In this document: positions 31,687 to 39,744 of the stretch, one piece after another
Position numbering within the stretch: the stretch's first letter is position 1
How the letters are laid out: the number at the start of each line of letters is the position of its first letter
Origin: Diplocarpon mali
Taxonomy: Eukaryota; Ascomycota; Leotiomycetes; Helotiales; Drepanopezizaceae
Reading direction: 5' to 3'
Length of the DNA: 39,744 bases
Assembly (NCBI GenBank): GCA_024741835.1
Contig: JAENRP010000329.1
Coordinates: forward strand, 8,982 to 48,725
The notes under the pieces: model-generated
Databases searched by the model: none
What the model was told of the DNA's origin: nothing
What the model saw: the letters and a program-made list of their open reading frames with translations, nothing else
Program-made: the position numbers and the translations under genes

Positions 31687-32820
31687 TCAGAAGTTGATTC
31701 TTCCCGAAAGTCGTAACTCCGGAACGCTAAGTACTTTCATGTGCCGATCTTCGGGTCTCAAGCGAAATTTGTCAGCTCGTTCACAGGTAAATACTTCCGT
31801 ATCTCCATTGATAGAGTTTTGGAGGGGTGCCCAGTGTGCAAAGGTTGGCAGGTCAAACCGGAGCCCCTGTTGAGTACGCTTTAGGCCAGCTTCACGTCTT
31901 AGCACCACCACAATCTTGTCAATGCCACATCCAGAAGCTACGGCCATAAACAAAACATTCCCCACCATCCTGCAGATTGCACGATCAAGTACTCGGAAGT
32001 GCTCGAAGTAGTCTTTTGTGTAGTCGAGGGTCACGGTTGAGATTTGATTGTGGCATAGGGCGCGTGCGTTTTGGAGATCGATGTGGTTGGTGTGTGCATC
32101 ATCGGAAATTCCACTCTCAACCCTATTGTTGCTGTTATTAGCAGAGCCATCTGTTTCATATACTCATTCTCAAAGCGACGCATTTCGAATGGTGTTGGAT
32201 ACTGCTCACCAGTCTCTATCTATCAAGACGTATAAGTGTCGGATGAGCATGCGAGAAACTCTGGGCATGTGCACAAATTTGTCCTATCAATTATATGAGT
32301 GAACAGGTTCATTTTTGTATTTCCAGACGACTGGGCGCCTCCAGGTCTGAATGTTGCCTGGGGTGGGGTGTATTAACCTGGTTTCTCACGGAAAGGAAGA
32401 AGTTATGCTTTCGGTATTGCTTCTGAGCTATGTCGTAGTCACTTTTCCAATTCTTGCCGCCAGTGCCAAGAACCTGAGGAGTCAGCAAGATTGCAGATTT
32501 GAAGAGTGACTTGAAAGGTGAAGCATACGATCAATAGAGCTGGAGCTTGCTTGCCAGGGCTAATGCCAAGCTCATGGATGTACACCATGGCGCGAACTTC
32601 CAAGGCTAGCTTGTGAATATACGAGAACGAATTTGTGGTTTGTTGTAGGTTTACACTGGAGATTTTTATTTCTGGGGTACTGGAAGTAGAAGTATTCAGT
32701 AAAGTATCAAGGAACCTTGAGTGGGAAAAGCAAACGCTCAAGGGTATCATAAAAAAAGTAGATCAGGGGTACATACGAGTCAACCTCCCCAACCACTGTT
32801 TGAAGCACTGGAGATGACAT
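31687..32820 (-). CDS. Gene C of the three-member family, 266 aa, five exons
   Basis: Proposed exons on the minus strand are 32820-32777, 32679-32529, 32473-32378, 32283-32210 and 32122-31687, total 801 bases with every junction in phase. The last acceptor could instead be at 32132, adding three residues. Blocks in order are MSSPVLQTVVGEVD, SYIHKLALEVRAMVYIHEL, GISPGKQAPALLI, SDYDIAQKQYRKHNFFLS, KFVHMPRVSRMLIRHLYVLI, then AHTNHIDLQNARAL, TVTLDYTKDYFEHFR and LFMAVASGCGIDKIVVVLRR. Each has a counterpart in gene A, including FVHLPMMIRMKV and DFTHDDF, which supports the reconstructed splicing. Exon 2 and exon 3 blocks are closer to gene B. No named domain is recognised and no signal peptide or membrane helix is present. 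Four short introns interrupt what is largely one exon in gene A. Confidence 0.7.
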
Positions 32821-33702
32821 AGTGCCCTTTTCAAATCTTAATTGCTCCATGTTGTAATTTGTTGCAAGCCGAGCAGCCGATTTGGTGAATTTGTCGACGA
32901 GGAAGACTAGCGTTATCTACTGTTGTTGTGGTCTGCCTTGTCGCTCAGGTTGACGCTTGGGGAGACCCAGAAGTGAAAGAAAGCCCTTTCTCACTTTCTC
33001 ACTGCAAAAGTTCTTGTCTGAAGCAAAATTGTTATGAGTATATTCCACGTTCCACATTGCCTTGTCCAGAAGCACAGTATTTTCCTTTCGTCACTAAATT
33101 ATGGGACATCTTCTATCAAGAAGTTCCAATTATCATTGCCTGAGACTTTTATTGTGAGGATACAAAAGCGGTTCTAGCTTATGGCCAAGGCGCTTCTCAT
33201 GTCGACGCAGCGTGGCTCTGGTTGAAATCTTAATTCAGGGCTGTGGGCCATGTCTGCGAGCGCCGACGAGGTGGTGCTTTAGCAGACTTACAACTTACGA
33301 TCGACAAGCACTGTCAAATGCCTTATCTGGGAAAGTCCAGAGTCGGACGCCATCATCTGGAAGCTTTTCGCGCATTATAAATATTATAACTAACTACATG
33401 TACAATAAATCAAGCATTATCTTCCACGCCCCTCTATTTTGTCAAAATAGCTGCCTATATCTCCCATAATCTAAGGCCATCTTAGAACCAACTCCAGCTC
33501 TTAAGGAGGTCCGAGTCAAGCCGGTCGTAAATAGTTGGATGGCCGTGCAATCGTCTACCGTGCGACGCCCAACGCTCCCTCCAGTCCCACCCCAAATCAA
33601 ACCCAAATTTCAATCCAATTTTCCGTGGCCATTAGTCACGCTGCTTGTAGCCACCATCAGACTCAGCTCTCTGTCATTATTGTTATTAGATTAACGAGTA
33701 GT
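32821..33702. other. Intergenic region, no gene seen
   Basis: Promoter side of gene C, then the 3' flank of the SUR7-family gene. Composition is mixed, with AT-rich patches near 33370-33470. The frame at 32928-33143 is short and unsupported. Confidence 0.5.
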
Positions 33703-34692
33703 TTAGTACTCCTCCTTGACACGGCGCTGGCTCTCCGTCTCGATGAAAGAGCCACGAGTTGATCGCCTGCTACGCTGGCGCTTGAAGAACATGAGGTTGC
33801 CCAAGCCGCCAGCACCAGAGCGGGAACCGCTCCTCGCAACACGAGCATTGTCTTCACTCCTCTTCTGGCGGCTGCTGGCTCCACATCCAAGGAAGAGAAA
33901 GATGGTAGCGAGGAACATGGCGGCCCAGGCTCCCCAGGTGAAGCCGAAGGCGTATTTGCCGATTTGGGAGTCGATGCCGGCGGAGCGGAACTCGTTACGG
34001 GCTTTGACGAAGACAGCACTTGGGGCTGTTAGTGTTGTGTGTGTGTTTATCAAGAAGAGAGGACTTACGTCATGAGAGATGCTGCGAGCGAGAACCAGAA
34101 GAGCGAGAAGGCCAGGAAAGTACCCGAGATTCCTGAGGCCAGACGGCTGCAGGGAGCGAGTAGGGAGAGGAGGAAGGTGAAGCCGGTGAGAGCGATGCTC
34201 ATCAGGTAGAAGACCCAGCCGAATCGCCAGAGGTAGTAGTAGTAATCGCTGGTGGTATTCTTTCCTTTCCCCCTGCGGAGAATTAGCCGCCTGGATCAGA
34301 TGCACACTGGCCGGGGGAGAAGGTAGAAACATACCCCGTGAGCACGCTCGGCACGCCATCAGAACCTCCAACCCATGCGTATCCAAGTGGCATCGCCGGG
34401 ACCGTGGCGCCACAGCTCCCACCCGGCGATGCACACATCTTCCAGAAGGTCCAGTATGACTCTGCCCGTCCCGACCCCGGGAACGAGGATGTATCGGCGC
34501 GAAGGAAGTACGACTTGTTGAGAGGAGTGGTGTCCTTGACTCCGCTGAGAACGACAAAGAACATGAGGACGAGCGCGCCCCCGATGAGGATCAGGGACAA
34601 ACTGCCCGCAATACCCCCTGTAAGAAGTTAGCTAACGCTGCTGTTGCGGCCATCGAGGGATGCGGGTGCGTACGAATGCCTCCTCCAGCCAT
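33703..34692 (-). CDS. SUR7/PalI-family four-helix membrane protein
   Basis: Exons on the minus strand are 34692-34674, 34617-34335, 34272-34069 and 34018-33703 (introns of 56, 62 and 50 bases), giving 273 residues with all phases consistent. The topology is that of the SUR7/PalI family. A first helix (IAGSLSLILIGGALVLMFFV) is followed by an extracellular loop with TPLNKSYFLRADTS, WKMCASPGGSCGA and PLGYAWVGG. Three more helices follow near WVFYLMSIALTGFTFLLSL, SGTFLAFSLFWFSLAASLMT and FGFTWGAWAAMFLATIFLFL. The conserved AVFVKARNEFRSAG precedes the last helix. The cytosolic tail is basic and serine-rich. Family members organise membrane eisosome domains, cell-wall integrity or ambient-pH sensing; which role applies here is not determinable. 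The tiny first exon (ATGGCTGG onward) is set by a GTACGC donor. Confidence 0.88.
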
Positions 34693-36496
34693 TTCGAGGA
34701 TATAACGAATACTCAAAAATGAGTCGGGTTTGGAGCGCACTAGGAGACTATTAACCCAGTAGATTAGCGCTCCATCTTTCTCAAGAGGTGAAACCAAAGA
34801 TCTGTCCACCAGCCGTGGGAGAGCCGCGAGTAATCACAACAACATACCGTGGCCGAGCTGTAACAACGCTGATACAGGTGGTCGATTTGAGCTCCGTGTC
34901 TGCAACAATGAGAACAGAGTTTTGAGGCCAGGGGGGATCGACATATAAGTGAGATCACTGTTGATGCAGGCTTGTCGTTAGTCTCGGCGGTCTTGACTGC
35001 TTGTGGGTGCTCGAGCTTGTTTTGGGGTTGTCGGGCTGTAAAGACGATGACGACATCATGCTTCTGAGCCACCGGTCTTGGCGCGGGTCCACTGTGGCTC
35101 CCGATGTGGGCCCGCCCTCCAAGGCTCTGATTTGCCCACCAGAACAGTCTATGCTGAGTCAGGCCAGAATGCTGGAGTTGTATGGTGTCACGTGAACTTT
35201 CTGCGTAGCCGTGACCTGTGTCCACGTGTTGCGCTTTTTGGGCGGGCCGCATCATCATAGTCATGGTCGGTGATGACCATGATGATTGATTCAAGGTGTT
35301 CGTTACAGTTTTGCGTCAAGTCCAACCTGACCTTTGACTTTTGACTTTGGCTTTAATCCCGGCAAAGCAAGCGAAGTGGAGGCGACGGGAGATGGCCGGG
35401 CGATCATGGGTCATGAATATCAGCATCAGGATTCGGGATTCAAGACCCTGCCAGAGAACCTCCAGCTCCCTTCTCGTTATCCGTTATCGACACATCCCAA
35501 GCTGTACAAAGATCTTGATCCGATCTGATCACCACTCGAATCCGGCGTCGATCTGTATCATCATTGCGCGCAAAACATCGAAACATCTGGCGACTCGCAA
35601 GGTGATATTGATGCTGATGCTGATGCGCCGAGCAGACCAGGGGTCTGGCCTGGTAACGAGCTCTCCCCTGCTTTTCCTATTCGGCGGGCCTAGGGATCGT
35701 GGGGACGCTGACTAATATCATTGGCTTTGTCTCGAGCTTGCAACCATCCTCTCGTGATGTGATTCATTTCTCTAAGACTATGGCTAACATGTCTTGCTTT
35801 CTCATTATTGAGGCGCGTGTAATGTACTTGATGTGGTCTTGAGAATTACCTTCGCACCTTATATGACTTTATGGAATCAATTCTCAATGCACCATTTGCC
35901 CGATCATGCGGGATGCTACTCGACCTGGTCAGGTGGCGGAGGTAACTGAGTTTGGTCTCGCCTTATACAAGTCGTACATAAAGGAGCTTCTTGACTGTGA
36001 TTTGATCGAAGAGGGTCGAACCCATTTGGTGAGAGGTCACGCCGAAATTTCATTTCCCTTTCCATCCAGCATATGGTAGCGCGGATCACGTCTCGCTAAT
36101 GAGTCAACAACCCAGGTTAAATATACCCCTGAGCCTCCCTCTTGTTTACTTACACCGAATTACACAGCTTTGCTTCATAATTGACATCTGGGTTAGCTCT
36201 TAGACTAAGCTTGAAATCGCGGCATTTCCTCGAGCTTAAAGCGTAGAGAGATCACAGTAGCCAAAATCAAAGCATATCCACCCTCAACTCGAGATCTCCC
36301 GCCTCTGTCTTTGGCGAAGCACAGGCAATTACCTTTTTCGCGCAGCTCAAAATCTTGGTGTTTCTTCCCCTCTCAAACCCTCTTCACGTCCATCCTACAT
36401 TCCACCCCACTCTCACGAAAGCGCGCGATTCCAATCTGCGATCCAAAAACCACACAGAAGACTAGAAAACTGCCCTGACTTGACCCGGCCCGACAG
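34693..36496. other. Intergenic region, no supported gene
   Basis: This is the upstream region of the SUR7-family gene and the gap before the second AT-rich block. It holds normal-GC DNA with several short frames (34764-35294 minus, 35341-35715 plus) lacking domains. A TCACGTGA occurs near 35188. I see no RNA gene or transposon. Confidence 0.5.
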
Positions 36497-36691
36497 AACA
36501 CACTGATCCACTGCTACCTCACTGCCGGTACGCAGGCCCTCTCGCCCTCTGCCTCCGAGCAGGCCGCCGCCCGCGCCATCAAGACGGCCACCGCGACCTG
36601 GTTCCGCGCCCTCTGCGTCGCCGTCGTGCCATTGACCGAGGGCCGGCGCATCAGATATATAAAAAGGGAACAATTTAAAAACAAGTAATTA
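36497..36691 (+). pseudogene. GC-rich coding fragment cut off by AT-rich DNA
   Basis: After a plausible CCGACAG acceptor, a 64-codon frame reads LIHCYLTAGTQALSPSASEQ, AARAIKTATATWFRAL and CVAVVPLTEGRRIRY. Its GC-rich third positions are like exon DNA. At about 36650 composition changes abruptly to AT-rich and the frame soon ends at a TAA. It looks like the remaining 5' part of an exon whose downstream portion was replaced by the AT-rich block. No family was recognised. Confidence 0.35.
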
Positions 36692-39600
36692 AAGGCTTTA
36701 GTATTTGCTAAAGCTAATAATAATACTCTAAGTCTATTTATACTAATAGTATAAAAGGTTAGGAATTGCTTCTCTCCTATTAAAGAGTTAAGATCTAGCT
36801 TCGATAAGTCGCACTTTCGTAAGCCTAAGTAGGAGTCTTTTCCTAAGCCTCTTTATTTTCCTAATCTTCCTCTATTTTAATCTCATTTTTAATTAAGTCT
36901 AAAGTCAGATTAGCTTCCTTTATATCTTTTAAAGTATTAATCTTACTTATAAAAGGACACTTAGTCTTATAATAACTAGTTTTGCTATAGGTCTAGTAGG
37001 TAGCTTGCTTAAGAGGCAAAGTAAGAGAACTAGCCTTAGCTAGTATATTTTAATAAAAAGGGGTAGTCGGCTTTAAGGCTAGCGTCTTAAAAACTCAAGT
37101 AGTACTTCTAGTACTTAGACTGCGAGCGGTCTTATTAAAGAGCAAATTAGATATCTTTTAATATAATACTAAGGTCGCCTTACTTCTAATCGAAGGGTTA
37201 AGAAGTTAATTGCTTTAGCATTTAGCATTAAGGGCATTTAATTAATTAATTATAATAGTATAGTCCTTCCCTTAAGAGGCCTTAGCTAGGGCGTAAGCAG
37301 CTTTAAGCTAAAGGATAATCTTATTCTATATAAAGAAGAACTACTTAAATCTTAAGACCTCTCCTTAGATTATAGCAGACTAGAATCAGGCTTAAAACTA
37401 AGGGAAGGTTTCCTTAGAATAACCGGCTTCTCTTATATAAAGGTAGTAGAAAGTGGATCGAAATAGGTCTACCTTTTAGCTAGTTAAAAAGTAATTGCTT
37501 AGCAGTTCTACTATTTCTTAATAGTTTCGAAAGGGATTAGTCTTCGAAAGGTACTAAGGTTCGAGGTACGTTTAGGCTTATCTTATAGTAGATCTTTAAA
37601 TAAGGGCTTAATAAGCTCGCTCATTCGGATATAGGTTAGCATTAACTTATAATTAGTCTTAGATTAAAGCTAACTACTACTTATATATTAAGGAGGTCCT
37701 ATTATTAAAGGGAGTGATCTTTTCAATCAGCTGAATTTTTATACATTTTATATTTATATCGACTTCTAAAGGAGGCTAAGTCTCACTTTATTAAAGGTAA
37801 GTGGATTCTCGCTTAATAGTCTAATATACGCGTTAAGCCGTCTCTTAGCTTTAATAAGCTAAGGTCTTTAAGCTAAAGATAGCTTAAGCAATCCTATTAA
37901 TCTCGCTTTGCAATTATTAATTAAATTGATCTTAGTATTATAAGGATTCCTTTAAACCTAAGACTATTCCTTATAAGACTTTTAGGTTCGAAAAGTCTTA
38001 TTTATCTTAATTAGCTTAGCTATAGCGTTATTATCTCTTGCCCTTAGCGGTAGAGGAAGGTCTGGCCTTAAGGACTAGGGTAGGGGTACTCCTTATAGAA
38101 GCTGCTTCCTTAAACGAACTAGGTATATTCCGTATTTACTAACTTCTGGCTAGTAGGGAATTCATTTTACCAATTTTAGTTTTAATAGTAATTCGGTCAA
38201 AAAGGGGTTCTATAGAAAAAGGGTTCTAATAGTATAATGCTCTCTTAACTTCTACCTATAGCACTTCTATAAAAGGAGTAGTTAAGAAAATCCGGCTAAT
38301 AAAAGCGTTCCTTAATTATACTAGTTAATAAGCTATACTTAAGCTTTTAGTTTATTTAAAAGATCTTTAAGATCCTAACTCTATTGAAAGTTAAAATAAC
38401 CGCGAATCGATTTTTAAAAGGGGTAAGATATTATTAAAAGCCATCCTTAGTAGAGAAGAACTTCTTTATTTAATATAATAATATAGAACTACTGAAATGT
38501 AAGATTAAGTATAGGAGCAAGAAGTAGTGCAAAAGGCATATTCTATAAGTCTAATATAAAGGAAACGAAGAAGTTAAAGAGCCCTCCTTATAAGAGAGCC
38601 CTTCTCCCTTATATATATCAGTAGCTTAAGGCTCTTTGCCCGTTCACGTGATATTATATAAGAATATCCTTTTGCACCTTCGGGGTCGATTCGAAATAAC
38701 CCTGTATTAAATCGAGATTGTAAAACCTTAAAACGCTGTAAACGCCGTACTCCTAGGTATTTGCACCAGTTGGGGGTGCAGCCGTTATAGCTTAGATTTA
38801 GTCTTAATATAAATAGTCTATATCTATTAAGTAGAGTTATCTACTATTTAAGATAATTAATTATTTCCTTTAATTAAAGTTATAAATAGTTTAATAGTAT
38901 TAATAGATATTAGCGCTAGTATCGAATCATTTTATAAATTAAGCTTAATTTGCATCTGATTTTAAAGTTTTATTAGCTTATAAATTTAATATACTAGGTG
39001 ATCCTTTAATATTTAGATCTTCTATTTTAAGGTTAAGACCTTATATAGGCCCTTTAATTTCTTTAGCTTTAAATGCGCAAATCTTTTATATATTAGCTAA
39101 TACTTTAATAGGCTTTTGGCTTTTAATAGCTTTAGTAGCTTAATATTAATCGATACTTTATTATTAGCGGCTAAAAAGGAATAGTAATAGTAGTTTAAGG
39201 TTTTGCCGTTTTCTAATTATAAGCCTAGCTTTAGAGTCGTTTTTAATAAAGCCGTAAGGTCTACTTATAGTCTTAGCTTAAGAGTCGATTTTTTAAAAAT
39301 AGTAAGATCTACTTACGGTCTTAGCTTAAGAGTTATTTCTAACGAATTTGCAAAGTTCATTTGCAGTTTTAGCTTAAGAGTTATTTTTGCGAATTTTACT
39401 TACGATCTTAGCTTAAGAGTTGTTATTAGCGAATCTATAGAATCTACTTATAATCTTAGCCTAAGAGTCATTTCTATTAAATTCATTTATAATCCTAGTT
39501 TAAAAGTCATCTTTAAAGATATATTATATTTTACCTATAGTCTTAGCTTAAGAGTTATTTTTATAAATTTTACTTATAATCCTAGCTTAAGAGTCTATCT

Positions 39601-39744
39601 ATTCTCCTTATTCTTACTTAATTATATTAAGGTAAAGAGTGTACTTTCTTTAAAGGAATTTACTTATAGGTCTAGCTTAAGAGTTAATTTCTATAATATT
39701 ACCTTTAAGATAATATAAAGTCTATCTTTGATTTTAGTCTTAAA
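36650..39744. repeat. AT-rich block with RIP-like signature, to window end
   Basis: About 3.1 kb of strongly AT-rich DNA begins abruptly at 36650. CA and TG dinucleotides are rare (bases 36721-36780 contain no CA), whereas CT, CC and TA remain common. That is the pattern left by RIP, which turns CA into TA on either strand. Stop codons occur in nearly every frame except the repeat array at 39203-39718. No transposon protein can be recognised. A short GC-richer island lies at about 38640-38790. The block probably represents old inactivated repeats. Confidence 0.7.
39203..39718 (+). repeat. Array of 13- and 16-codon units, open in one frame for 171 codons
   Basis: A unit centred on TTAGCTTAAGAGT recurs about ten times. 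Translated on the plus strand it gives a repeated TY-x-LSLRV or Y-N-PSLRV motif. Spacing between successive RV residues is 16, 16, 16, 13, 16, 13, 16, 13 and 30 codons, so every unit keeps the same frame and no stop falls inside. The minus-strand frames are closed. In DNA where TAA and TAG are otherwise frequent, this suggests that the units derive from a once-coding repeat protein or a phased minisatellite. There is no upstream start in good context, so I do not call it a working gene. Confidence 0.6.

Noticed and set aside
33703..34557. A long 284-codon minus-strand frame beginning well before the SUR7 C-terminus
   Set aside because: Only its last 105 codons are real coding sequence. The earlier part runs through the wrong frame of exons 2 and 3 and through two introns of the SUR7-family gene.
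36413..36673. An 86-codon minus-strand frame
   Set aside because: It is the shadow of the GC-rich plus-strand exon fragment and has no features of its own.
38690..38720. Sequence resembling a tRNA T-arm (GGTCGATTCGAAAT)
   Set aside because: No acceptor stem, anticodon arm or D-arm can be built around it.

Overview
The window looks like nuclear DNA of a filamentous ascomycete (Pezizomycotina). Genes carry short introns of about 45-120 bases with GTRNGT-like donors and CTAAC/CTGAC branch sites. Protein families are typically fungal: a SUR7/PalI membrane protein, a fungal cystathionine gamma-synthase, an App1-type phosphatidate phosphatase and BTB proteins. Two AT-rich blocks (about 2.76-4.95 kb and 36.66-39.74 kb) alternate with normal-GC gene space. 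The right-hand block is almost devoid of CA and TG dinucleotides, the footprint expected of repeat-induced point mutation (RIP). I cannot name the species.

Layout: the 3' two-thirds of an APC-family permease (1-1173, +), then non-coding DNA and an AT-rich block with two diverged copies of a repeat and a scrap of a BTB gene. A small secreted six-cysteine protein (5099-5365, +) sits at the edge of that block. A BTB island follows: a BTB gene with a tandem copy of its own C-terminus (5887-6909, -), a broken BTB gene (8327-8835, +, with a possible tail near 9031-9183), and a 633-residue BTB-like/coiled-coil protein (10976-12877, -). Degenerate F-box-like pieces occupy 14.3-16.5 kb. The conserved core is a PPOX-family protein (17133-17933, -), cystathionine gamma-synthase (19105-20860, -) and an App1-domain protein (24181-25656, +).

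From 27.6 to 32.8 kb, three related genes (called A, B and C here) lie on the minus strand. I recognise no named family beyond a faint resemblance to fungal F-box/2EXR-type proteins. A (282 aa) and C (266 aa) appear intact once introns are removed. B lies between them and lacks the C-terminal third. A SUR7/PalI-family gene (33703-34692, -) follows. The window ends in the second AT-rich block, which contains an open array of 13- and 16-codon repeats that all keep one reading frame.

The metabolic genes are ordinary housekeeping genes and form no biosynthetic cluster. The most novel material is the A/B/C family, the BTB island with its in-frame C-terminal duplication, the candidate effector beside the AT-rich block, and the in-phase repeat array at the right end. 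All splice sites were placed by eye from consensus signals and reading phase, without transcripts or database searches.
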